Of a stretch of 64,000 nt of DNA, positions 34,643 through 46,924 are shown one piece after another. Source of the DNA: Gari tellinella (taxonomy: Eukaryota; Mollusca; Bivalvia; Cardiida; Psammobiidae); contig OV277869.1 of the NCBI GenBank assembly GCA_922989275.2, positions 2,471,190 through 2,535,189 on the forward strand, read 5' to 3'. The translations under genes were made by a program, and so were the position numbers. The notes beneath the pieces are model-generated. The model was given only the letters and a program-made list of their open reading frames with translations, ran no database searches and was not told where the DNA came from. Each line of letters starts with the position of its first letter. The stretch's first letter is position 1.

Positions 34643-37600
34643 TTATTGTTGCGTGTTTGTTGAGAATCGCATGGTATCGTGGATGTACTTATGGACTGTC
34701 TGAAAGATATGCATATTAAAATCAAGAGGTTTCGATTCATCTCCAGATAATAGGAGATCTAAGGTTACTTGATTTATATGAGATAGGTTGTTTAGCATAA
34801 TGTTTCGTGTTTGTGTGTATAAGGGACATTTCAGAAAAAAATGAAATGAATTTTCGCATGGACTTCCGCATCTACATGATGGATCTGCAACTAGATTACA
34901 ACGAAATAAATCGTAGTTTAAACAACTACATTGATGTCTTAGCCTGGTATGTAGGATATTATTCTTACGTGTTCCACATTGATAGAAAGTTGGTAATTTA
35001 TCTATATTACTCCCTATTGCGGTCTTAAAAGACTGTATGGTAGTTTTGTTTCTAACATCCTGATTTAAGGCATTCCAGCTATGGGTGGTTGACACTATAA
35101 ATGCACGTTCAGTTAGACGTAAGCGTGTATTTGGGATATTATAGTCATTATTATTTCTTAGTGGATAATTAGATACTTCGCTTACAAGAGGAGGTAGTAT
35201 ATTGCTAAGATATGGTGGAACAGACTGGTTGTGCATTTTATAAAACAAAACAAGTTTCTTTTTCTCTCTTCGAAATTCTAAAGTCTCAAGTTCTGCTTCT
35301 CTATAAATAAACTCTTTTTTACAAAATATCGGTAACCCACATGCTATTCTTGCTGCTTCTAATTGTATGCTTTCTAGTCGTTGCTTATCGACCTGAGAAC
35401 AGCCATCCCATAATTCTGATGCGTATTCTAATACTGGAAGGATAAAACATTTGAAAATTTTTAATAAAGTTCGTCGGTTTAGAATGTATTTAAGTTTTCT
35501 TAACACAGAGACCTTTTTCATACAAGATTGATATATACTATCTATATGGGAAGACCATTTACAATCAGAAGATAAATTTACTCCTAAATGTCTATGAGAA
35601 GAAACGGGTTCGAGTAAGTTGTCATCAAATGTTAAGTTTAAATTGAAAGAGTTAGTTGAATTTGTTATGAATAACACATTAGTTTTATTTGGGTTAAACT
35701 TTATCAACCATGCTTTGGACCAAGAAGATACCCTTTCCAAATCTCTGTTTATTACAGCTTCTATTTCATTAACGTTTTGAGAAGAAAATGACAATGAGGT
35801 ATCGTCCGCGAATAGACGTGCTAGTGTCTCCAAGGAATCTGCAATATCATTTATGTATATAAGAAAAAGGAGAGGACCAAGTACAGATCCCTGGGGGACA
35901 CCAGCATTTAGCTTATTGAAACATGATTTTTGGTTATTAACCAAAACCTGCTGTTCTCGATTATTGAGGTAATTTTCTACCCATTTTAAAAATATTCCCC
36001 TGAAACCGTATCCCTTAAGTTTTTGTATAAGACCTCTATGCCAAACCCTGTCAAAAGCTTTGGAAATATCACAAAAAATCACACAAGTATGTTGCTTTCG
36101 TTCTAAAGAATTACAAATAGAATCATACATTTCAATAAGTTGATAAACAGTTGAATGATTAGGAAGGAATCCTGATTGGTATTTATAGATAAGATTATGT
36201 TCTACAGTAAAATTATACATATATTTGAAAACAACACGTTCAAAAACCTTCCCCACACATGACAGAAGGGAGACTGGTCTATAATTCGACACTTCGTGTT
36301 TATCTCCCTTTTTAAAAAGAGGTAATACTATAGCTTTTTTCCATATATTAGGAAATGTTGAAGAATTAAGAGATAAGTTAAACAAAATAGAAAGAGGTTT
36401 ACTAACAGAATCACGAGTGGCTTTCAGCATATTATGACTAATCGTATCACAGCCTGTTGCTTTTCCTAATTTAAGAATTCCTAAGATGTCATGAACGTCT
36501 GTTTCTAAAATAGTTAAAGAGTCAAAGGAAGCGTTAGTACGATTTATGAAGTCTGGTAAATTTGTGTTTGATTCATCAATAGTTGAAATTGAACAGAAGT
36601 ATTTATTTAAGATATCCGCCTTTTTTGAGTCATCCATTATCACTGAACCAGAATTTAGATCCAAAAGAGGGGGAATTGTTGATGAGTGTCCTGACTGACG
36701 GGTGATTCTGTTAATTAATTTCCAATAAGACCTTGGATCACTAGTGTGTAAAGTGTCAATTAATCCACTAACGTTTTCAAAAAAGTTAAGTCTGGAGTGT
36801 TTTTTCATATTATTTATCTTATTTCTTTGTGCTTTAAATTTATTTAAATTTGTTAAGTTTTTAGTAGATTTATATTTATCATGCAGTCTATTTCTTATTC
36901 TTATTTCTCTTCTGATGTCACTATTCATCCAGGGTTTATCGTTTGTTCTAATGGTTACTTCTTTTAAAGGAATACACTGTTTAGCCATTGAAATATATTT
37001 ATCAGTAAATTTAACACACGCTTCATTTATATCAGAATTTTCAAAGTAGGTTACCCAGTCAAAGTTTGATATCAGATTATTGAATTTAACATAGTCGCCA
37101 TTTTTGTATATCCATACACTTCTCTTGTAAGATTTGCGTATTTTAACAGGTACATTAAGATGACAAACAGAGGCATTATGATCACTCACTGCTCTATTAA
37201 CTTCAACAACATAGGCACTAGTATATGAGCAACACTCGCTTATTAAAATTGGATCTAACAGTGTACTACTAGTAGCACCAATACGAGTTGGTTCATCTAT
37301 AATATTAGAGAGACCAAATTGAACAATTAAATTATTTAATGGATGTCTACTTAAATCGGAAAGCATATCAACATTAATGTCTCCAGTTATAAGAATATGA
37401 CTGGATGTTTCACAAGATTTATCAACAGAATAGATAAAATTTTTCCAAAATATAGCCCTTGCATTAGGGGGTCTGTACACAGTACATAACATTAGAGTTA
37501 TATTATTATGTCTAACTTCAAGCCAGATTGTTTCCTCTAATGGCGATTCTAAGTCAGTGCGTCTTTTACAAAACAAAGTGTCCGAGCAGTAAATTAAAAT

Positions 37601-38071
37601 CCCCCCACCCGCAAAGTTCCTGTCTTTCCTGAAAGGAGCACAAAAATTATCTAATAAAATGTCATCTGTGTGTATATTATTGTCTAAGTGAGTTTCAGTG
37701 ATGCATAGTATATTATATTCGTCTGCGATGTCTGCAAGATAATCAAGTTTATTTCTAATACTTCGTGCATTCCAGTTAAAAATAGATATTTCGGAAATGG
37801 GGCCTGGGTTTATTTCAACGTCCATTGACAAAACAATAAGAATCATGATGAGAAGATAAAAATGGATATTCTGAAAATAGCTTTTTACAGCAAGAAATTT
37901 TAGTCGGCTTAATGTTTCTGTTATGTATTTTTGTAAAATAACTAGAAACAAATTCAAAAAACTATTTTCACAACATCTTGACTGAAACAAACACCTCTTG
38001 ATGATTCGACAATAACATTTACTATGAAATGTTCCTATGGTAGCTCGGTATAACATGATGTATACAGACAT
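34643..38071 (-). CDS. CR1-like LINE ORF: 2A-like, endonuclease and reverse transcriptase
   Basis: An uninterrupted 1142-residue protein that copies and inserts its own RNA. In order: a hydrophobic N-terminal stretch (about 71-82), a canonical 2A-like motif DVEINPGP at 84-91, and an apurinic-type endonuclease (about 95-305) with N99, E126, Y199, D231/N233, D273 and SDH 296-298 present. A linker follows, then the reverse transcriptase (about 575-830) with CDISKAFDRVWH and the catalytic FADD at 754-757, and a cysteine/histidine-rich tail (C-x-C, C-E-N-S-F-H, K-C-P, about 1066-1082). No stop or frameshift interrupts it, so the copy is young and possibly active. Placement in CR1 or a relative is by motif pattern. 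Confidence 0.92.
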   Translation of the reverse strand: MSVYIMLYRATIGTFHSKCYCRIIKRCLFQSRCCENSFLNLFLVILQKYITETLSRLKFLAVKSYFQNIHFYLLIMILIVLSMDVEINPGPISEISIFNWNARSIRNKLDYLADIADEYNILCITETHLDNNIHTDDILLDNFCAPFRKDRNFAGGGILIYCSDTLFCKRRTDLESPLEETIWLEVRHNNITLMLCTVYRPPNARAIFWKNFIYSVDKSCETSSHILITGDINVDMLSDLSRHPLNNLIVQFGLSNIIDEPTRIGATSSTLLDPILISECCSYTSAYVVEVNRAVSDHNASVCHLNVPVKIRKSYKRSVWIYKNGDYVKFNNLISNFDWVTYFENSDINEACVKFTDKYISMAKQCIPLKEVTIRTNDKPWMNSDIRREIRIRNRLHDKYKSTKNLTNLNKFKAQRNKINNMKKHSRLNFFENVSGLIDTLHTSDPRSYWKLINRITRQSGHSSTIPPLLDLNSGSVIMDDSKKADILNKYFCSISTIDESNTNLPDFINRTNASFDSLTILETDVHDILGILKLGKATGCDTISHNMLKATRDSVSKPLSILFNLSLNSSTFPNIWKKAIVLPLFKKGDKHEVSNYRPVSLLSCVGKVFERVVFKYMYNFTVEHNLIYKYQSGFLPNHSTVYQLIEMYDSICNSLERKQHTCVIFCDISKAFDRVWHRGLIQKLKGYGFRGIFLKWVENYLNNREQQVLVNNQKSCFNKLNAGVPQGSVLGPLLFLIYINDIADSLETLARLFADDTSLSFSSQNVNEIEAVINRDLERVSSWSKAWLIKFNPNKTNVLFITNSTNSFNLNLTFDDNLLEPVSSHRHLGVNLSSDCKWSSHIDSIYQSCMKKVSVLRKLKYILNRRTLLKIFKCFILPVLEYASELWDGCSQVDKQRLESIQLEAARIACGLPIFCKKEFIYREAELETLEFRREKKKLVLFYKMHNQSVPPYLSNILPPLVSEVSNYPLRNNNDYNIPNTRLRLTERAFIVSTTHSWNALNQDVRNKTTIQSFKTAIGSNIDKLPTFYQCGTRKNNILHTRLRHQCSCLNYDLFRCNLVADPSCRCGSPCENSFHFFLKCPLYTQTRNIMLNNLSHINQVTLDLLLSGDESKPLDFNMHIFQTVHKYIHDTMRFSTNTQQ
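37799..37822 (-). other. 2A-like 'stop-carry on' motif DVEINPGP in the LINE
   Basis: The eight residues match the D-(V/I)-E-x-N-P-G-P consensus, placed after a hydrophobic stretch and just before the endonuclease. Such motifs are known in some non-LTR elements. Translation would release an N-terminal peptide of about 90 residues, with the enzyme beginning at the final proline. Confidence 0.8.
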
Positions 38072-38907
38072 TAACCATTGTCATAAATGAAGTTTTCCGA
38101 GCTGCCATAACAAGAAGCGACATGTCCATATGTACATCCACGAGCAAGCGACACAACAAGCAACAATTGAACTGATGAAAAAAAAACATGAAATGGAATA
38201 AAAGGGAAAAGGAGATACAGTACATCTCCGATTTTACCATTTTGAAACTGGAAATTCGAAGGAAAACTACTTTTATAAGGAATGATAAAGTTTTGTTTTT
38301 TTAACTGATTGTTTACTATTTATACCTAAAAATATTCTGAAAATAGAGTTCTAAACGGTAACTCATACTGTACAATACATAAATTTAAAAGGATTGTCCC
38401 CCTTCAAATAATCACCTTTGGCTAAGAGTCCATCATAAAGTTGAACTACAACATTCATATACAAAAAAACAACAACCGTAGCACAAAATGCACGTGCATT
38501 ACCTATCGGTGTATAATATAACGTTTTACAATCTTTGTAAAGCGACGCCAGTGTGTAGTGAGCCCAGTGGACAGTAAATCAATAATGGATTAAGTGGGTA
38601 CTGGCTGCCTGTCTATCTCAATGCAGAAAAGACGAGGAAGTGAAGTTTAACAGAAGGTAGTAAACTAAACTAATTAAATATGAATTATCATCAATCTAGA
38701 ACATTTCATGTATGGATCCAGCTCCAGTAACTAAATAAAAAATCGAAAGCTAAGAATATTCTGTCTGGATTATCAAAGTAATTTCACCCATAAACTCTCT
38801 CTAACTAACGGAATTTGGAGACAAGTAAAATCAGAACTTTGTAATATTCCATCACACGGTGTCTGATATAGGCTATCAGCTGGCTAAGTAAATTTTTCGC
38901 CCCCCTC

Positions 38908-40550
38908 ACCCCGAAAGGTAGAAAATTTCCACATATACCATGATTTAGTATGCATATAGGCGATCCCATTTAGGGTGGATGACAAGCCTGAAAGTGGTGC
39001 AGATTTTTTTATTTGGCGTTTCCATGGCAACAGCCCAGTTTTACACTGTGTTTCAGGAAAACCGCTGTAACTTGATCAATTTTTGTAATAGAAGAATGAA
39101 AATAGTACAGTGATGAAGCTTAGACATTGAGCTTTAATAAAATGAGAGTTTGTGTAAATTATCTCATTTGCATATTTATGAATATTAATGAGAATATTAA
39201 AAAACTCAAAAAAATAGGAAAAATAATATCAAAATCATACTTTCAACTAATAATTAAACACACTCAAAGGATACAAAAGATGCCAAATTTGCTTAAAAAA
39301 CATATCTGAACATTCCTTGAAAGAATGAGCTGGGTTTGATTAACCACTGACTACTGTATATGCCCCAAATTCCGTTTCTATGACAGCCGTCCATTTCTGA
39401 CACAGAAACATGGCAATTCCTCAAACTTGCCCCATCCTCCAGAAAATCCTCTGTAACTTTGTTACTTTTGGTGATATAAGTATGAAAATTGTACAGTTAT
39501 AGAGCTTAGCAGTTGGCATTTAATTAAATGAACTTTTTATATAAATTATCTCATTTGCATAATTATGAATATTAATGAGATTATTAAAATCCTGAAAAAT
39601 GCAGGGAAAAATTATTAAAATCATACTGAGTACGTAAATTTTGAACTGACTCGGAGGACACAAACAGAGCAAATCGTAATTATGATATATCAGAGAATAT
39701 TGAGCCGGTTGGCGGGTCATAACCCTTTGATCACACGTGCCACGAGTTCCGTTCCCATGACAACAGGCCCACACAGATTCATTATTCAACCAGGAAAGCC
39801 ACTGTATCTTTGGCGTTATTTGTGAAAAAAGAATGAAAATAAATTTTCAATAGAGCCTAAACATTTGCTTTTAATTTTATGAAAACTGATGCACTTTATC
39901 TAATTTGCATACTGATGAATATTAATGAGATAATAAGAAAAACAGAGATAATTTATGAACATGTATCAAAACCATATTTCGAACTAATCCTTAATCTGGC
40001 ACAGGGATCACAAGAAGAACATGTTGTATATTGAATACCGGTACTAGTATTAAAGGGCATACATAGAATGAATAAGCTGGTTCTGTGCCAAAATTATCTG
40101 CCATATCTATTTTAGCTCACCTGAGGAAATGGCCTTGTGTTCGGTGCATGTGTCGTCCGTCGTCAATAACACTTGCTTCAATTGACATCTCCTCCAATAG
40201 CACTTGACAGATTTCCCCAAAACGTTACAGAAATGTTTCTTGGATAAAGTTCTTTCAAATCTTTTCAAAAGATAAAAACGATGCAGAATATTGGTTGCCA
40301 TGGCAATCGAATTAAAAATCAAAAGGAAATCTTGAAAACAATTCTTAACAAAAACTACAAGGGTCAGAGCTTAGATATTTGACACATAGCAGCAGCTTTA
40401 GGTTCTCTATCAAGTTTATTCAAATTATTCCCCTGAGGTCAAAACTGGCCGCAGTTTTAAAAGGAATTATACAGTAAAGTTTTGACCAGATTGTCATCTA
40501 AAGCTAATGTGGCCAAAGCTTTGATATTTGGCATAATATTTATGATATTT
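38908..40550 (+). repeat. Left arm of a 5-kb inverted repeat
   Basis: From caccccgaaaggtagaaa onward this sequence matches the reverse complement of the right arm, including similar 60-residue frames at 39127-39309 (+) and 43642-43824 (-). It carries three related ~400-bp segments containing 'tcatttgcat...atgaatattaatgaga' and then a gctcacc-type bivalve repeat. Confidence 0.75.
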
Positions 40551-41225
40551 GATATGTAGCGAACATGCTAAGGTAGCGAAATTCCAGGTGGTCAAAGGTC
40601 CTGAAATCTTTCAAAGCCTTTCAAAATAGGTGAAAATGTTTTCTGGGTGACAAAAAACTTGGATCTGGGTATGATGCAAAACAACTCGGTGTCTTATGCA
40701 GATCCAAGCTGTTTGCAAATGTCACTACAGTATTTAGCCTTTTGAAAGAAACGGATTAATGAGTGATTGCATTGGTGGATGAGTTGGGTTTTACAGTACT
40801 GCGATGCAAAATAGGTCATATAGCGATGAGGAATTACAAGATGAGATGCTGATGATTTCAGGAAGAAGATTTAGGCTTATCCCATTCGTCCGAAGCAGAG
40901 CATGGGATCAAAACAACCGATGACAAATCAGTTTCAGATTTCGATCTGAACACGTTCAGTCAGAAGTACTTAAAAAGATCACATATACGCGGATAAGTCT
41001 ACATATTGAAAGCCTGTACATCATTTGGAGTTGATGCCTAATCGGAAATCTTTGCAGTTTTACACATTGAAGCAAAATACACCGATATTTCATTTCAGAT
41101 AAGTCTATTCTGACATTAACTCATAGTTACATGTGCTATGTAGAGAGTAGAATGTCTTAACACTCAAACCGGCAAGAAAAAGAGAAGCTCAACTTGATTA
41201 TATGCCAGTCTGAAAAGACTAGGCC

Positions 41226-41816
41226 TTGAGAAAGGCTACGTCTCAAGGGATAGATACCTTCCTTGGTGCTTTACTTTCTAGAAGGAACCGGAGGACTCGT
41301 GATATAGAATTCGCCGAGACCATAGGCAGCTATATTAAAAGGATGTCTGAAGATGAGTACAAATTGAAAGAATCTTTGGGAGATATTCACTGGCATAAGG
41401 ATAATGGGTGTTATTCAACATACACTACGTTGCAAGATCACACATTGACCCTGACACTGGTAGTGATGGGAAACGAGGTCTTTCTACATATAAAAGTCAG
41501 AGGAAGTTTTTCAACTGGAAAGAACTGTGTTTATTTTGTGAGAAAAAGTCTTATAAAAGAGACAAGAATCTCGCAAATGTGGCAATATTTGAATTTTGTT
41601 CCATATTGGAGAAGAGAACACAGGAAAAGAATGACACAGAAAAGAGCTGTAGGATTAGTGACTGACTACAGCAAGCTCATTGCAAATGAAGCCAAATATC
41701 ACAAAGACCATCATAGCAAGTATATCAAGCAAGAAAATTGTACAAAAGATTTGTCTGAAGCAGGAAATGTTTATGAGGCGGCCTTTGAAAGCTTGTTGAT
41801 TGTAATAACAGCATAA
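41226..41816 (+). pseudogene. Frameshifted fragment, possibly N-terminal part of the same family
   Basis: Readable protein switches between two + frames. One gives ESLGDIHWHKDNGCYSTYTT, and later KRAVGLVTDYSKLIANEAKYHKDHH. The other (41408-41665) gives YKSQRKFFNWKELCLFCEKK. The pattern WHK-CYSTYT, then F(N/D)W-CLFC-KK, then EAKYHK...H looks like the N-terminal, possibly zinc-binding part of the same uncharacterised protein family as the pseudogene at 31.8-34.2 kb. It sits at the centre of the large inverted repeat. Not functional as it stands. Confidence 0.5.
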
Positions 41817-42059
41817 CAAGAGGCACATGTGTTATATTTCGCCCAATTGAGAAAAGCTGAAAAAAATGAAGAGAATGATTTATGTCCCAGGACGGGTCAT
41901 TTTTACCCCCCGAGGCATGTTTTGAATAATCTTGATAGAAAACCAGGAGAGGATGATATATGCCAAATATCTAAGCTCTGTGTTCTAGGACTTCGGAATA
42001 GAAGCATTTTTAAGTTTTCATTGGAACAATCAATTTTTGTTCCTGTGACCTAGATATGC

Positions 42060-44044
42060 ATCAGACCAAAATCATTTCTTAATTATTTGTAAAGGCCATC
42101 TAGAAGTGTCACAACGCCAAATATCAAAGCTTTGGTCACATTAGTTTGAGAGAAGAAGATGTTTTAAAATGTCAATAAATAACATACTCTTTGTAAAACT
42201 GTGACTCCCGGGTGACCATTTTCGTTCACAGAGACATAATTTGAACAATATTGACATAAAACCTGTAATTGATACTATATGCCTAATATCTAAACTCTGT
42301 GTACTAGGGTTTCAGATCAGAAAGTTTTTTGAAGTTTTCATTGCAATATCTATTTTTGCTCATGTGACCTAGTTATTCAATAGACCCAAACCATTTCAAC
42401 AATATTGGTAAAGGACATTAAGCAATGTAATCAATGCGTAATATCAAAGCTTTGGCTACATTTGCTTCAGAGGACAAGCTGTTCAAAATCTAACTGTATA
42501 TTTCTTTGTAAACTGTGACCCCCGGGGCTGCTACTATGAGTCAAATATCTAAGGTCTGACCCTTGTAGTTTTTGTGAAGAATTGTTTTTATGATTTCTTT
42601 AAGGTTGTTATTTCGGATGTAATGGCAACCAAAATTCTGCATCGTTTATCTTTTGGAAAAATTTGAAAGAACTTTATCCAAGAAACATTTCTGTAAAGTT
42701 TGGGGGAAATCTGTCAAGTGCTATTGGAGGAGATGTCAGTTGAAGCAAGTGTTAACGACGATGGATGACACATCACGCCGAACACAAGGCCATTACAACA
42801 GCTCATCTTGAGCCTTTTCCTCAGGTGAGCTAAAACAGATACGGCAGATAATTTTGGCACAGAACCAGCTTATTCATTCTATGTATGCCCTTTAATACTA
42901 GTATTCAATTTACAACATGTTCTTCTTGTGACCCCTGGGCCAGATTAAGGATTAGTTCGAAATATGGTTTTGATACATGTTCATAAATTATCTCTGTTTT
43001 TCTTATTGTCTCATTAATATTCATCAGTATGCAAATTAGATAAAGTGCATCAGTTTTCATAAACTTAAAAGCAAATGTTTAGGCTCTATTGAAAATTTAT
43101 TTTCATTCTTTTTTCACAAATAACGCCAAAGATACAGTGGCTTTCCTGATTGAATAATGAATCTGTGTGGGCCTGTTGTAATGGGAACGGAACTCGTGGC
43201 ACGTGTGATCAAAGGGTTATGACCCGCCAACCGACTCAATTATTCTAAAAATATTCTCTGATATATCATAATTACGATTTGCTCTGTTTGTGTCCTCCGA
43301 GTCAGTTCAAAATTTACGTACTCAGTATGATTTTAATAATTTTTCCCTGCATTTTTCAGGATTTTAATAATCTCATTAATATTCATAATTATGCAAATGA
43401 GATAATTTATATAAAAAGTTCATTCAATTAAAGGCCAACTTCTGAGCTCTATAACTGTACAATTTTCATACTTATATTACCAAAAGTAACAAAGTTACAG
43501 AGGATTTTCTGGAGGATTGGGCAAGTTTGAGGAATTGTCATGTTTCTGTGTCAGAAATGGACGGCTGTCATAGAAACGGAATTTGGGGCATATACAGTAG
43601 TCAGTGGTTAATCAAACCCAGCTCATTCTTTCAAGGAATGTTCAGATAAGTTTTTTAAGCAAATTTGGCATCTTTTGTATCCTTTGAGTGTATTTAATGT
43701 TTAGTTGAAAGTATGATTTTGATATTATTTCCCCTATTTTTATGAGTTTTTTGATATTCTCATTAATATTCATAAGTATGCAAATGAGATAATTTACACA
43801 AACTCTCATTTTATTAAAGCTCAATGTCTAAGCTTCATCACTGTACTATTTTCATTCTTCTATTACAAAAATTGACCAAGTTACAGAGGTTTTCCTGAAT
43901 CACTGTGTAAAAATGAGCGGTTGCCATGGAAACGCCAAATAAAAAAATCTGCACCACTTTCAGGCTTGTCATCCACCCTAAATTGGGTCGCCTATGTGTA
44001 TACTACATCATGATATAAGTAGAATTTTTCTACCTTTCGGGGTG
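42060..44044 (-). repeat. Right arm of a 5-kb inverted repeat
   Basis: Reverse-complement partner of 38908-40550. The arms differ by scattered substitutions and small indels, so the structure is not recent. The inner boundary is blurred; the outer one is sharp at about 44044. Confidence 0.75.
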
Positions 44045-44094
44045 ACGTAGCTCCTTAAATAGAGAGTTTTTTCAACTTGGCTGACAGCCTAATA

Positions 44095-44830
44095 TGGGTC
44101 TAGATAAAATGTGGAGTAAATGAGAGTAGGACATATTAATATTTTGCATCCAAACCAGACATCGTCTAAAGCGGTGTCTGGTCTGGATCCAATCAGATTT
44201 TTGTAATAACCATCACATGGTGTCTGATCTGGGTTTAGATAGTATGTGGATTAAATGAGAGTATAGGACATATTAATAGACTGCATCCAAACAAGAAAGC
44301 GTCTATAGCGGTGTCTGATCTGGATCCAAACATCAGAATGTTATAATAAACCATCACATGGTGTCTGATCTGAGTCTAGATAGTATGTTGAGTAAATGAG
44401 AGAAGGACATATTAATAGTTTGCATCCAAACCAGACATCGATTATAGCGGTGTCTGGTCTGGATCCAAACATCAGATTTTTGTAATAAACTACCACACGG
44501 TGTCTGATCTGGGTCTATATAGTATGTGGAGTAAATGAGAGTAGGACATATTAATAGTTTGCATCCAAACCAGACATGGACTAAAGCGGTGTCTGGTCTG
44601 GATTCAAACATCAGATTTTTGTAATAACCATCACACGGTGTCTGATCTGGGTCTATATAGTATGTGGAGTAAATGAGAGTAGGACATATTTATAGTTTGC
44701 ATCCAAACCAGACATCGACTATAGCGATGTCTGGTCTGGATCCAAACATCAGATTTTTGTAATAAACCATCACACGGTGTCTGATCTTGGTCTAGATAGT
44801 ATGTAGATAACCGAGAATATGACATAATAA
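44095..44830. repeat. Tandem repeat of ~138 bp built on hairpin core beta
   Basis: The word gacatatt(a)ata recurs at about 44131, 44269, 44408, 44546, 44686 and, altered, 44822. Each unit holds a palindrome 'catccaaaccagacatcg...cggtgtctggtctggatc' of the type C/core beta kind. Confidence 0.85.
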
Positions 44831-45049
44831 TAGCGATATCTGATCTGGAACCAAACAATGTGCAACATAAAAAAACCCCGATATATATCATAAACGAATT
44901 GCATCGGTTCTTTCGATACCTTGTTTAGGACAGAATAAGATGTAACGGGTCAGCAGCCAAACAAGACGTCGAATTTATCGATGTATTGTTTAGATGCAGT
45001 CCGTATTCAAGAATATTTACGATTTATGATCATCATTCAGCAAATACAA

Positions 45050-45700
45050 TAATCATCAACTATGACATTCTTTTCACCATCAATCTATCAATCAATCAAT
45101 CAATCGACCAATTCCTGACATTCGTTATCAATCATCACATATCGATCATGGTTATAAACTAATTCAATCAATCACCATCTGCCATTCATCAATTTCTGCA
45201 GGTTGGTCGATTGATTGGTCGATTGATTCATCATCATCATCATCATCATCATCGTCATACACTGGACTAGAAATTAAATATACAATATATAACACCATAA
45301 CATTCGACTACCATGACATCATTAACACTATCAATCACCATATGTCAGTCATCCTCAATCATCAAAGATCAATCGATCGAAAGATCGATCCATAATCTTA
45401 ATCATCACCACACATTAAGCTAGAAGTTACATATACAGTTTACAAAGTACAACTCTCAACATCCGTGACATTATTATCAGCATCAATCAATCATCAACTG
45501 TTGGTCTTCAATTTATTGATCGAACATCAGCAGCATCATCATCATCATCGTCATCATCAACATGCATCGAACCAGAAACTATACGTACAATACATAATAA
45601 CAAAACAATCATCAATCATGACATTATCATCAATATCATCTATCAATTAGCATCTGTCAGTAATCGTCAATCATCAAATATTGATCGATCCTGTAGGACT
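45050..45700. repeat. ATCA/ATCG-rich low-complexity DNA
   Basis: Runs such as (tcaa)n, (cat)n and (atcg)n with little else. Short frames here are artefacts of the repeats. Confidence 0.8.
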
Positions 45701-46079
45701 TGACTGGTCAAGATCCACCTCGTTTGCATACAGACATTTATACATTGAAATATTCAACGTGTATCATTGAATATGAAATTGAAGTAAGCATATTACTAAA
45801 GATATCATACTAGACGGAGACTAATATGTTAGAATGTATATAATATAATTATTACATGAGTTGAGATCCAATTAATGCTTGATCATAGCCATAGTACGGA
45901 CACTCTCAGGAAAAAAGCGGAAAAAGAGCTGTGGCAGTTCCTTGTGGCTGATGATTTTCATGGAAGGCAGCTGAAGTATCCAACACATCACTTCCCGTGA
46001 CTTGGTTTCGCACTGTTTATGTAATCAATGCATAACTGTCATGGATCTGCCACTAGTATCCGGGACCACAATGGAAATA

Positions 46080-46252
46080 AGGAAAAATACATTTTTCCTT
46101 TTTTGTGCAATCCTTGGTATTGGTGAGCATATCATGTGCATTTTCATGTATATACATTATTTGTTATAGTTTTCATTATATGTGTATGCATTTGTATTGC
46201 CATGTTACGCCACTATTGCCAAAATAAAATCAATCAATCAATCAATCAAACC
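46080..46252 (+). mobile_element. 3' end of a retroelement with (TCAA)n tail
   Basis: Sequence ending ...gccaaaataaaa(tcaa)n followed by unrelated DNA, which is the usual look of a LINE or SINE 3' end with a microsatellite tail. Its 5' limit is unclear (perhaps about 45890). Confidence 0.4.
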
Positions 46253-46439
46253 TGTCTTGCATAATCAAGCCATTGGTACTTGTCCTTGGTATGCCGACTG
46301 GATCGTCTCTAGTCAGTGATTCTACCCTGGTTTCTGAGACCAGTGACACCTTAACATTACTAGCGACAGGTCGATGGGGGCCTCTGTGTAGGACTGTGGT
46401 AATCGACCAATGCTCTGGTCCACCTGTACTAAAAGGAAT

Positions 46440-46924
46440 CTTAACATAAGCAGCAGGACTATTTAAGAGAATGCCTACAAGTCCTACAAGTGATTAGACC
46501 TTCTCTTGAGTATGCCTGTGCTGCTTGGGACCAATACCTAAAATCAGACACTGATAAACTTGACAAAGTCTAAAGACGGGCAGCCAGATACGTTTCAAAT
46601 AGATACCATAACATTTCATCCATAGCGGATATGCTTAAACACCTGGAGTGGCAATCACTTGTCGAGAGAAGAAAGAATGCCAGACTAAGCATGATGTACA
46701 AAATGGTCCATGGTAAAGTTAACATAGACACCACTGAAAAACTCCTTCCACTTCAGAGAAAATCACGAACATCCAACGACATGGCCTTCCAAATACCATA
46801 CTGTAGAACAACCGCCCAGAAAGAGTCGTTTTACCCAAGGACAATAATCCAGTGGAACATCTTGCACACTGTCACCCTGGCAGCTCCGAGCCTAGATGCA
46901 TTCAAGGAGTGTCTGAAATTTTAA
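46440..46924 (+). pseudogene. C-terminal fragment of a LINE reverse transcriptase protein
   Basis: The frame reads QVIRPSLEYACAAWDQYL, one stop, then RRAARYVSNRYH, LEWQSLVERRKNARLSMMYK, and a tail with PYCRTTAQKESFYPRTI and LDAFKECLKF. This is the post-polymerase region typical of CR1/Jockey-like elements. It is a 5'-truncated, mutated copy unrelated to the intact LINE by close sequence. Confidence 0.75.

Larger units (their letters stand above)
34215..38270 (-). mobile_element. Full-length-looking non-LTR retrotransposon
   Basis: Contains the 1142-codon frame plus about 430 bp of 3' untranslated sequence (to about 34215) and about 200 bp upstream of the start. The exact ends are uncertain. 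No clear poly-A or microsatellite tail is visible on the 3' side, and I could not identify target-site duplications. Confidence 0.65.

Noticed and set aside
34807..37049. + strand frames within the LINE
   Set aside because: Antisense to the intact 1142-codon protein.
44354..44891. Two ~85-residue - strand frames with repeated words
   Set aside because: Products of the 138-bp tandem repeat.
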